A stretch of 64,000 nt of DNA, from positions 56,571,302 through 56,635,301 of the forward strand of contig OU015493.1 of the NCBI GenBank assembly GCA_907164885.2, read 5' to 3'. The position numbers and the translations under genes are program-made. Under the pieces are notes generated by a model that saw only the letters and a program-made list of their open reading frames with translations, made no database searches and was not told the origin of the DNA. The stretch comes from Dolomedes plantarius. Its lineage: Eukaryota > Arthropoda > Arachnida > Araneae > Dolomedidae. This document shows, one piece after another, positions 35,363-48,600 of this stretch. The first letter of the stretch is position 1. Each line of letters starts with the position of its first letter.

Positions 35363-38300
35363 CTGGAAGAACAGAGAACTTCATATAGCAGGAAAACAAA
35401 TTAATAATTAAAATGATAAGAATGCTTAGACCTACATGAAGTACAAACATGACTGTCTGGGATTTGTACTATGTTTTAAAACTGGAGACATTGAGTATTA
35501 ACACAAATAAACTGAACTTAATGAAGCTCTTTCTATGCATAAAGATGCCGATCAAAAAATTTCAATTCAATGTCCCAAAAAACTAGCACACCATGTACTG
35601 GTCACCTCTGAAGAGAAGATCCCTGAGAAACTCGTCACTCGGGGAGAGTTCTTTTTTGATGAGGGGTGGAACGTTAAAGCGAAGGTCAACGAGAGAGGAA
35701 GAGATTGTCACCAAACATCCCCCACTTTTCGCCAAATATCGGCATTTGTCCCAAGGAAGAGTCGAACAGGTGTTTTTCTGCCGATTGACAATGGTTTAGT
35801 CCAAAGAAAATGCAGTGTTTACAAGAAACAGATGGGGAGAAATACACATCTGCAGTTACAATTGAAAGGAAATTTTAAACACTATATTACCTACTGGAAC
35901 TATACCTTTTAGAATATTAACTGCCGTGATGTGCTGTATAATCTGAAATGTATAAATGCTCATTTCTGAAGTCTATTTTCCAAGGTATAAATTTGCAACC
36001 AAGCAAAACATCTTTCCCGTTTTTATTAGCCATATTTTTGGCCAGTTTAAAAGTTAACAAAACCAAGTTATGAGAAAATATTTCAAAGAGGGGGAAATTA
36101 AAGTTTGAAGAAAATTTTCCTTATTCAAATTGCGGAAAATGGGAAAATTTTATAGTGTTGATAAAGTTAATTGTGAATTTTGATTAGAAGAGGTCATTAG
36201 GGTAGCACACTTTAAAGGGCAGGGTCGACCTTGCCAGTTGAACCTATTTGATCTGAAAATTAAAAATATGTCTAAACTGAAATGGCTTTAACATATGAGC
36301 TGTTATTTTTGAAAGTGGCATAAGTCCATTTTTTCCACGTATCGAGATATTTAAAGGTTTGTATTTGAATGAATTTTAAAATATTGGCAAACGTTAATCA
36401 ATTCGAGTGATGTTTTTAACACTATACACCTTTTAAATTTTACTATGAAATAATAATTATTAAAATTATTTAAAAAATGAACGATTTTTTTTAGCTTCAA
36501 ATGGGCTTATACCACTTTCAAAATAACATATTAAAAAAAATAAAAACAAGTGGAAATTCAAGTCCATATTTTTATATACATTAGCTTCAGGGAAATGGAT
36601 ATTTTAATGTAAACTCTTACTTACCAACATCACTATCAGACCAAATTGACATATTATCGTCTTTTTTATAGGTATGTGAACTCATTGTAACAACTGTATT
36701 AAATGTTATTTATCTAAAATTTTGATTTTCTGCTTTAATAAAAATATTTAAATAATACTCACGCTGCAATCATTAGTATAAGAAACACAAACCAAACAGT
36801 AGGAATTGCGAAAGAAAACCAAACAAAATCAGTGAAATTACTTCTGACCACTTAATCAGAACAATAATACCGTTATCTTGTTAACGATGTTGTTTTTAAG
36901 ACACTAGCTAAGTAATATATGCTAAAGCGTAGTGTACACTGAAGTCGTAATAATCAATAATAATTGCAATAAGCAAGTTGCTTTTATTATAATTATTAGG
37001 AATGGACTTATTCCGCTTTAAAAAAATTTTTTTGGGCGATAACATTTTATAGCCAAAATTCTTTTGTTTACTTTATGAAAAAATTGTACGAAAAAAAGGT
37101 GTCTATATCTTACTAAAATCACTGTTAACTCATTTTTTTAAAGTGGACATACACAACTTTCAAATATTTTATTATGGGGGTGCATATAAGCGGACCAGCA
37201 CTACCCCCCCCCCCTCTAAAGGGACGACATAAATGGAGGCATTTTCAGTGGTGCAACGCCGGGATTCGATCCGAGCATCCTCAGCACCGAATACCAGCGC
37301 GCTGTACCACAAGGCCGCCACAGTCCAGTGTGTAATTATACTTTTATCAAAATATCTGTACATTATATTTTTATCGCAATTTCTGCAGTTAGGCCCCGCA
37401 ATAACTTAAGGCCGGTGCTTTTAAAGTGCAGTTCTATTCAGAAATTTGGAGGGGGGAAATTGGGGTAGAAATTATACTAGAGTTGTGTCTTTTTTGCAGT
37501 CATTTTTTGACTGATAAAGAAACTGATAAAGCAATTTCTATAAAACTTGGTGAATATGTTTATTTTGATGCAAGGAATAATGTATACTTCAAATTTAGTA
37601 TTTTTAATTGCATTAATTATTTAAAATTAACATGTTTTCAATAAAAAAAATGCATTTTTTAAAAGTTTTGTAATTTTAATTTAAATTTAAAAAATTTAAG
37701 TTTTTAATTGCTTAAAAATGGAATATACGTTAAATATACATTAGTTTTACAACTTTATCAATATTTTTGGGAATCTAGAACCAATAGTTTTGCTACAGTC
37801 TTGCGCGCAATGGATGCAAGCCAAAACACAATTTTAAAATTTTCATCAAAATTAAAAATGGAAAATTAATTAAAATACCAGTTGTAGAACATAGAAATAA
37901 TTATTCTACATAGAACATATATTAAGCTTTCAGTGGCAAAAATTTCATGTATTTATGTTTTATAGGGAATGAGAAATAAAACTAAATGTGACATGATGCT
38001 AAATTGCACCTTCAGTAAAAAAGTAAGACTCCCGAGATCCCTTAAATGAAAACAAAATTACGGAAAAAGATCGCGTTTCCTTTGGCGAAAGAAAAAATAA
38101 CAGCTGCAAAACCAAAATACTTGAAATCTGTATCTATAATAATAAATTTTTGTATGATCCAGTATTTATAAAAATAAACATAACTCTAAATTTTATTGAG
38201 GTTTTCTGAAACTCCCTTACATTACTTCGGGAAATAGTAAGTAATACGATGCAGGGTAAAAAGTCCCAAAATACGTTGATTACATGAAAATGAAAATCAA

Positions 38301-39613
38301 AACATACGATGGTTTTCTTAAAGCCTAAATAATTAAAACCTTCATAATTTTCTTAATGCTTAAAGAGCGATAAATACTTTCGGCGGGAAATGGTACTGGG
38401 GTGTTGATTATCCCCGACCCCTCATTTTGAGAATCGACCTCCCCGAGGCAGCAACCTTAAAACCGGTCTCAGGTCTCTTCTGAAGGGAGTTCTGCAGTAA
38501 TTGTATAATTTAACATGAGAAAACCAATATCAAAGTATATAAATATATATATTTCTTCTGTCCATGTGTATGTCACTGAACTCCTCCTAAACGGCTGGAC
38601 TGATTTTTATGAAATTTTGTGTCTGCGATTAAGTTGATTCGAGAATGGTTTAGATCCACAATAAGACACCCCTAGCACCCTAGGGGGGATAGGGGGCACA
38701 TGTAAAAACAATTGAAAATGACGGATATCACTGTCGAATCCATAGTTTTCAGGATCACTGAGATTAAAAGTGACACTCCCGATGTCGTTTAAGTGGGGAA
38801 ATACAAAATCTCCAAAATGACCGAGAGTAGCGTCGAATCCATAGTTTTCGGGATCGCTGAGATTAATAGTGACACACCCGATGTCGTTTAAGTGCAAGTT
38901 CAGCCCCACCATTAGCATGGGGGGAGAGAAGGGGGGACTGTTTTAAAGTAAATCTCCAAATTGACCGAAAGTAGTGTCGAATCCATAGTTTTCGGGGTCG
39001 CTGAGAGGAACAGTGGCAATCCCAGTGCCGTTTAAGTGAGAGTTCAGCACCCAACTCCCACCACCCCATCAACGTTGGAGGGGAGGTGGGGGAGATAAAA
39101 TGTCCAAAATGACCGAGAATAGTGTCAAATCCATAGTTTTCGGGGTTACTGAGACGAATAGTGACACAACTGATGCCGTTTAAGTGCAAGTTCAGCCCCC
39201 CCCCCCCATCAGCATTGGGGGAAAGGGGAAAAATGAAATGTCTAAAATGTCCGAGAGTAGTGTCAAATCCATTGCTTTTGGAGTCACTGAGATGAATATA
39301 GGAAACTAAAAGTGTTGTTTATAATCAAGTTTTCAGTTAAATAATAGAGTGAATTTGTAATTTTATTTTATCATTTGTATACTGTACATATACTTTTAAA
39401 TACCCATAAATAAAATTACTTAGATTTTACACTATAGGTAGAATTCGATCCTTTTCCTGTGTAATAAAAAGTTGAGATTAATAAATACCTGGGCAACGCC
39501 GGGTAAACGGCTAGTGTGTGTATGTGTATATGTCTGAAAGGCATTATCTTTAGATTATGAAAAAAGAGTTAAGTTTTACACCAAGTGTAAATAAATAAAT
39601 AAATAAAAATGTA

Positions 39614-39664
<51 letters not shown>

Positions 39665-42600
39665 TTACATTTTTATTTATTTATTTATTTACACTTGGTG
39701 TAAAACTTAACTCTTTTTTCATAATCTAAAGATAATGCCTTTCAGACATATATTTTATTTCTACTACATTTACAAAAATGTATTTCTGCTCACAATAGCA
39801 GACAAGAACCCAAAGTTTATTAATATTAATTATGAAATCCCCACTTATTTTCTAACATTCTTGAATTATTTGGTGAAAGAGGAAAAATTAATTTTCTTAG
39901 TTATTAAACTAAATCATTAATGATTTACTTTCTTTTTACATTAACTTGATTAAAAACACACATAATTATCATTCATAAATTCTAACACAATACTCTGTAA
40001 CTGTTTAATCATGCAGTGAATCAGCTGTGTATAATAAACTAAACCTAGTGCATCAATTACGATGTGGATTATAAATTCAACAAGAATACTTACTTAAAGT
40101 TCCCTTTCTTGGACAAAAGGGATTTGAACTGTTTTAAAGTAATATTTCTTCCAGGAAGTTTAGAGAGGTAAGGCACTGAATGGCGTCCATAACTATAACC
40201 AATCACAGTAACATCATTTGATGCAGCATTCATAGGTGTTGATTCAAGCACATTGATTGAACAAGATTTTCTGTTTGGCTTCCTGAAAACCAATTAAAAT
40301 AAATAAATTAGCTCATATTCAAAAGCTTTGAAGACTGATGAAAAATATTCAGAAATAAGTGGAAGAAAATAGTCTTTCCCTTAAAATTATAAAATTATTC
40401 TGATAAACAGAGAAAAAATTGCATCTTCATGTTTCCAAATCTTAAATTCTCATTTCTCCCAACTTATCTGACATATACTAGACTGCAAACTTATCTCAAT
40501 GAACTAAAAATAATTCTTCAGAGAACAAATAATACAAAATCACATAATCAAAGATAAAATATGGTAAACATGTTAAAATTTGAATTCCTAACACATTATA
40601 CAGGCATTAAAGATCTGCAATTTACATTATTGACTAAAAAATTAATTATTAAAAATATGACTACATTATGATTTTTATGATACATAAACACATGTTATTA
40701 AATGTATAAAATATAGAATGTGATAAATAAGAAAAGACACATGAAGGATTTTTAATCTTATCTACCAGATCTAACTATTAATTAACATATTTTTTAAAAA
40801 GCTTTGTTTATCAACTTAAATTACAGCTACCTAATGCAAACTTACAGTATAAATAAGAACATTTTGCAAGATACAACACAGGAGCTCTTTTAGAGCATTC
40901 CAGAAAATAGCAATCCTTCAGACCAAACTTGTTAGAGGCTCTCGAGAATTTTTAAATAGTCTTACTAGCATATACTTAAAACACACAAAAAATTTTAAAG
41001 GTTTTAAGATAATCACATAACAAGTTTCAACAAAAAAATATACCTGTGACATAATCCATCATCATATGAATCATATCCTTTAGAAAACTTCATTCTAGAT
41101 GTATCATGGGAGTTCCTGCTTCCCGAAGCACATCTAAAAAAGGGATAGTCATTAGTTTAGTAAAATTGCCCTCATAAAACTTTGGGATAATCCAGTACAA
41201 GCAATTCTATTCATGAAATAGTATCTTTCTTATCCTGATAAGTTCTATGCACATTATAGACAATTACCACTAATAACATTTTAAGAAAGCTTACAGTACT
41301 AAAAATATATAGGGAAAAAATATATAGGATAATCCAACAATATTTTAAAAACTTTAACAACCAACATATGTAAGAAGTTTGGCAATTTTTCCCGATTTTC
41401 AGCAACAATTAAATTCTAACACACTTGAAATCAACAACATAGAATAAACATGATAAAAATATAATGCATAAAATCAATGGCAATCAAGTCAGCTAACTCC
41501 GCTAAATTTACTATATCATCTAATCAATTAACATAAAGTTGTCTTCCTTCCAATATGAGAATGTACTGTACTTATGTGTAGAAAATGCTTATATATACAA
41601 ACAAACTAGTTGTTGCACGTATGTTGAATACCTATGTGCGTATGCGAGATAACTTGAATCGCAATTTTATGCACAAGAGATGAAACATCAGTCACTATGA
41701 TTTCAGCATTTAACATTTTATCACAACTTTGATCAGGTATTCAAAGTAATAAGATTATTTTAATGGAGCCAAGAAAAAGTATCATCTTTGTATGCATACC
41801 AACCCACAGACAAAAAGAAAGCCCAAAATTTTGTGTAAATTTGAGCTTGAAAGACTCCATTACAAATTAATTAGTGAACTTGAAATAAACATACTTTAAC
41901 TTCATCTTTGCTCTATTCTCATCTTCTAATCGCCTTCGAGCCTCCAATAAATTAGATGTTGTGTCTGGTGGTGGGAAACCAGGCACTGAATCCTGAGATA
42001 AGAGTTGAGGAGGAGCTCCCGGCCACTGTGAACATCCAACATCCTGACTGCTACTCCGAGAACTGTTATAACCGACAGTTTTTCGGCTGGAGCTAGGGGG
42101 ATAAAATAAAACACAAGGACTGTGAAAATTTATTTTAACTTTTAAAAATTTATTTACATTTTCTTTCTTACAAAAATACAACATGAACTATTATGACAGT
42201 TTAATTTTCTAAACTATCACAATATCATATGCCCTTGCAGGGACAAAAAATTACCATTGTTCCAAAAAATACACCCTATTTTAACAATATTCTCTTGTAT
42301 TTTTTTTATAAATAAGCTACATCCCTAATAAAAATACTCACAAATAAGTAGATCAATTTGGCCTCTATTTAATTAGTATTCTTTTCATTTTAGGAAGTTT
42401 TATTTATTTTTTTAATTTTTGGTAATTACCCTAGATACAAATTTTAAAATATTCAAAAAGAAAACATTGTTTAATCTCATAATTAGTACCTGGATCTACT
42501 TAAAACAGGTGAGGTAGATGAATTTCTCCATATGCACTGCTCTCTTTCTTGCTCAGTCATTCTTTTAGCTTCTAACCAATGTGTTACTCTGCAAAAAAAA

Positions 42601-45600
42601 AAAGTAAGAGAGAGTTAAAAAACTGTAGAGGTTTATCCCTTTCAACAAAATACACAATAAACAAACATCAATGTACAAATAGAATAGACGATGTTAGGTT
42701 AGGTTAGGAGCGCTACAGTCAACTTTTTGCTATACAAGGGCTAATTAGACCGGGACCTGCAGTTTAAAGCCGATTATGAACGGCTACAAATATCCATGCC
42801 AAGAGTGGGACTCGAACCCACAGGATCTGAACCAAATGCCAGCACCCTAGCTATTTGGCCATCACTTGGCAGAACTGAAGAGAAGAAAGTATTTCTCAAT
42901 AATAATAATAATAAAGATTCACTATGAGAATAATAGAGAATATAAAAAACACAAATATATAACAAGAAAAAATACAGTTTAAAACTACAAATTATCAAAA
43001 GACATCATTTATCTTGCTACAAAATCTTTTCAATACTTCTCTTTAACTAAAATAAATTTATCTAATACAGTTGGCTCTCTGTTTAACGACTTTCAAGGAA
43101 CAGTGAAAAATCGTCCTTAAGTAGAGATTGCCCTTAAAAAGAATTTGTGAAAACATAACATTTCCCATAATGTTGGAGGGGCCGAGACTGGGAAATATCG
43201 TCTTTAAATAGAGATCGTCGTTAAGTAGAGCGTTGTTAAACAGAGAGCCAACTGTATAGTATATCATCAACCAGAAAGTAAATGTCTAACGTCCTTCACA
43301 AATTTAAATTAAAAAAATTTTTGTAAGTGTTATTTTTAAATGGATGAATACTTACACTATTTTTGAAAATAAACTGTAATATGAATATGGCTACATACAA
43401 GAAATACAAAAGCAGTTTTAGCAAGTCAAAAGAAAATAACTTTCAGAAAAATTATTCAAAATTATATTTTACAGTACAATGCCTATATATAACATTCAAA
43501 TTAAGAATTCAATAAATCTCGAAAATGAGTAACTAAGTGTCTCAGGAATTTTTGTTTATCTTTGTATGGAAACAAGAATTTGTCTCCATTCTTGATAAAT
43601 CCAGTATTACATTTTTTAAACATTAATTTACAAAAAAAAAAAATTCAAAAGCAAAATCTACTAATCAATGTTTAGTTTTATTTGAAAAATAATCTGCAAT
43701 ATACAACAAAACGAGTATACACAACTTTAGAATATTTTACCATTTTTCCGTTATAGTTTACACAAACAAATTTTGAAATCATATACAATTGGTATACTTA
43801 TTAAGGATATAAAAAATCATATACTCGCGAAACACTTATCTACTAAGTACTTATGAAAACAAAAATGCCTCAGAAAATTTATCAAATAAAAAATACAACT
43901 TTACAAACCTATTGATAATATTCTTCTATACCAAAATAAAAAACAATACAACAAATAGAAAGAGCACTTACTTAGAATAACTAGGAACAGATTCACAAGC
44001 AAGGCTAATTCCACTATCTACACAGCTGCTGCTTGAATCTGTCATTGCAGAAAATTTTTTACTAGCATAGCGCTTTGAGTGTTCTTTACAGCGCCTGCTA
44101 TAATCAACAAGCTCTGAATTTCCCATGCAGTACTGACTTCTGTAACTTGAAGGCAAGTTGTCATCAGAAACATAATCAAACATTGCACTATCAGTCGAGT
44201 GGGTGTCATGGTCCTACAAAGTGAAAACTCAGTTTTAAGAAACAAGCAAAACATAACATTTGAAGTGTGAAAAATTTTAGTATTAACTTACCAGTCATAT
44301 CATAATGAGTAATGCAATATTGTGCATACATCTTCAGAAAAAAACTCATGATATTTATAGATTACTTATTGAACTTGTTTTACTAACTGTGTTATAAATG
44401 AGTACATAAATACACACTGTACTCATGTTTTTAAAGTAAGATCAAAACAATGGGTGCTTGGTTTGTAATTCTTTTGATCAAACAAGTATAATGAAAAAAC
44501 ATGAAAAACTCTGGATGTCATATAACATGATAAATAATTACAGCATTAATATGTGCATGCTATCATGGAACAGATGACACTCATGATAAATTTCATTTTT
44601 AAACAAGATTTGAGACAAACATTTAAAATTAACTTAAAATTCCTCCAACAAATCAAAAACAGCATTAAATATCTCAAGATCTAAAGCAAACAAATTAATA
44701 TAAGAGAATAACTATAACTGCCATTAGATTCATCCCCAACACTTAGAATGCAAATTAAAATACACAAGATTGAACTTTAATAGTGGCAACTAGGCATGTT
44801 AAGAGTATACAGAAGAGATAAAGGGGTGAAACTTTTGTGGTCCTTCAAAGTAGTAACCAGCATTGTTTAGCACCCGTTGCTAACATTCTGGTAGCTGCAG
44901 GATGCCGTTGGCAGCACCTGATCAGTTGATCCTTCGAATGGAGCGGTCTACAGCCTGCAGAATCTCTGGTGAAATCCATGAAGCGGTTCCTTCATCTTGG
45001 GAATGAGATCAAAGTCACAAGAACTTAAGTCTCCGGAATAAGGGAGATGGTAGATCACTTCCCAGTCCCAGCGAGCAAATACATCAGCCCAGCCACAGTA
45101 TGCACACAAGCATTTTCCTTCTATCAGTAAGATGCAACAGATTATTTCGTACGACAGACCAGTGACTAAAACATGGCTGTGTTCATCCTGTCACTGTGCA
45201 GGCATGTGATGTTTGTGGGGAAAGTGTATTTGCTCTCAAGTAAGGCAGGTAGTGGCATACATGTGGTGTAAGCTGCATTCCTGGGTTCTGCTGCATGGGG
45301 GCTTTACAACAGTGTTGCCACTATTAAAGTTCCATCCCTTGTATTACACGTATTTTAATTTGTTGAACATCAATAACATACAATATAGAATTAATACTAT
45401 ACAGTGCTGAAAGCAGATTCTGTGTTTTAAGTCTCTGTTAGTGCACAATCAGCTCCAAATTGGTCAGGTTGTATAGACATCCTTTTGTACCTCTCTACAT
45501 TACAGAGTTCATATAAATTCACTTAGTCTTTATTTCACAAACGTATATTAATCAATTATTCAAAATGAATTATAAACATATGAGGAATAAAAACTATAAA

Positions 45601-48600
45601 ATATACACATGTTATTACAGGCATTTTTGCATGAAAAATGTTATAAGATTAATGAAAAATAATATAAGAAATACATCATGTTGTGCATGAAAAATAATAA
45701 GAGTAATAATATGATGTATCTAACTAAAAGTGATAGCATTTAAATATTCTTTCTATTCAAAAGAATTCTATTCTATTTCAGTCATTATTCATCTGATTTC
45801 AAGAACTTTAAGCACAAAGACAAGGGAAATTAACAATACAAGCACTAAATACACTCAGTTTAGTTACATAGATTTTAAAAAGAGAGAGGGAGAGAGAGAC
45901 CGATCAAAAAAAAGCAATAACAAAATTTCGAAATTGCACATGCCAACGAAAAATGACTTTTTAAAAACTTTTTTAATGTTAATAGCTCATTCTTATGTAA
46001 CATTTGGTGCTGAATCCGCATCTGACCTCAGTTTTTTTTTCAATTACCCACAGTTTCGTTACAATGTGACTTCGTCAGAAACTAGAAAATTAGCCAAACA
46101 TACCATAGAAAATAAAATAAATAAATATTACATTATGAACAAACTTTTATTCAAGTATAAACATGGAAATACCTTTTATTACATAGATTTTATGTGTGCT
46201 TTAGCTTATATTTCCTTTCCTTTCTTCTCCTGAAATTGCTTTTTTTGCCTGTGAATCGCTTGCTCAAACTTCTCGGTGAAGTGACCAACAGTAGTCTCTC
46301 CCATCATAATGGTATTCCAGCGGCCCTGATACCCTCTTTCCATCAATTTAATATCTTGATGAAACCACTCACCTTGCTCCTCACTGACATCACCCAAATT
46401 ATCTGGGAAAAAATCAAGGTGACTGTTCAAAAAGTGAATCTTGAGGCTCATCAAACAGCCTAACTTTTCAACTTTTCCAGCATGTTGGCTAAAATAGAAA
46501 TACAGTGTGGGTCATTTTTTGTTGTCTAAGAACTTGTCACAATCTGCTTGAATGATACCCAAGCCCCTCTCTCTTTAAAAGTCATTTTTGATTCAATGTT
46601 GGGATCAAACATCATTTTTTGGATGCCAGGCACAACAAACATGCCTTCTTCCAATTTTGCTTCTGATAGATGAGGAAACTTCTTGCAGAGATACTTGAAA
46701 CATTCTCCATTTTTGGGTAAGACTTTCACAAACTGTTTCATTAGGCCTAATTTTATGTATAGAGGTGGCAGCAGAATGTTTTCCAGGTCCACGAGGTTCT
46801 TGGGTAGAATGTTCTCTCCAGGCTTTAAAGATTTTCTTGCAGGCCAGATTTTTCTGGACCAATGTTGATCCCTTGCACTACCGTCCCATTCACATAAGAA
46901 ACATGGGAATTTGGTAAAGCCACATTGCTTGCGGTTAGCTTATGACGTTGAATTCACTAAAAAATGTCATTTCTTTAAATATTGAGTGTTGAAATATGAA
47001 AAACTGGTGGGTGATATGGCTTTTTTGTCATATTCGGTGTCAGTACACTAAAAACCACAAGAATAAGGCAAATATATTCAAAAAGTTTTTCCATCGTTGG
47101 CCTGTGTTATAAATGGATGAAGTAAAATATATATTGAAAACAATGCAGATAAAAAACAAGACAAACAAAGGAACTCACCCTTCTATGTTTGATACTGTTT
47201 GGCACAGTAAACTGAGATATTGACTATGTTTATGTGAAGCTGCCACAGGATAATCAGGTGGCTCACAGCTACCAGATCCTCGGAGGGGAGGTACACGAGG
47301 TATCATTTGGGCATCACTCGATGGTCGTGCAACCGGAGGAGACATGCATCCAGGAGCTGGAGTATGCTGTCCAGAATCTTCAAACACTCGAGAAATATGT
47401 TGATCAAGAATATCTTGAACATTTTCCTCAGATGGACCATACAAAAATCCAGCATCAAATACTGGGTTGACATTGTTTGACTTGTGGGATGTTCGAGCAC
47501 CAGAAAATGAATTTTCCTCAGATTTTGGGACATCACTCTAAAAAATTTTATTATCTTATTAAATTTAAAATAATTAACATTTACCTATTAACTGGAGATT
47601 GGATCAAAAAACAAAAGTACTTAATATTATAATATTAAAGTAATAATAGCTCTTACATATGAAGACCTTATTTGAATGGCCTACTCCACTTTTTAAAAAA
47701 TGGAGTTAGCCTCACCTTCATGTTCATACAAGTCATTTCTATCTTATTTAAAACTGGTAAACCTCTAGCTTATTTCTGATGCCAACAGAGAGCATTACAA
47801 TCAGATTTCAGCAGTCATTAGACTTTAAGGCTCTGTATCTCAACATGAACAAATATGGAGTTGGTCCACTATTCAAATAAGACCTTCAAATGCCAAAAGC
47901 AATCTTCAATTTTTATAGGTTTATCATGGCTCCCAAATATATTTTGGTTCGTTTATAGCTTATAATAACAGAACTTTCTTTAGCAAAACTGTTAACCCAA
48001 TAGCTTTTAATGCCAATAGTTATAAAAAATTATTTGAATATTTACAAAACACCAATAAATAAAAAAAATTAACCTTACAAGTATTTCAACACAACTAATG
48101 GCTTTCTTTCAGTGAGAAATAAACTTTCTATTAGTATTGTACAAGTGTTTCAACCACAAGGTATGTAAGTGCAGAGTTTATTTTTCTACCAGGCATTTAA
48201 TTGAAAATCAATTTAGATTGAATATGTCTAGTAAGGGACAAATTAAATGTTCTTTCCCAGTTTTATAACATTATTAAAATTGCAGATAAATGGCTAATCA
48301 TAATCAATGAAAATTATGAATATTTATATCATTATCCAGTTGAGACAAAATATTTTAAACACCACAAAAAATCTCAAAAATGATAGAAACTTCTTAAGAT
48401 GCAGTCTTATACATGAGAACCATATTCCACTGATGTACACAATTGTCTAATGCTGATTATGTTATTGTACCCCTCGTAAGAAAATGTCATTAAAAAAAAC
48501 TAGACTATTCTTTATTATATCTGAAAGAGTAGCTAAATTGCTAATCTTATTCATTAATTGCTAAGAACTTCACACATCAATTTCAATAATCAGTAGTTTC

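Noticed and set aside
35535..35912. 125-residue plus-strand ORF as a host gene
   Set aside because: No similarity recognised and no splice or polyadenylation context; kept only as a compositional oddity.
42694..42708. (TTAGG)3 as an interstitial telomere
   Set aside because: It is the tail of a SINE whose sister copy has CCAAA in the same place, and three units are too few.
45730..46233. 167-residue plus-strand ORF as a gene
   Set aside because: Low-complexity, AT-driven composition, no recognised motif, and it lies antisense in an Axin intron.
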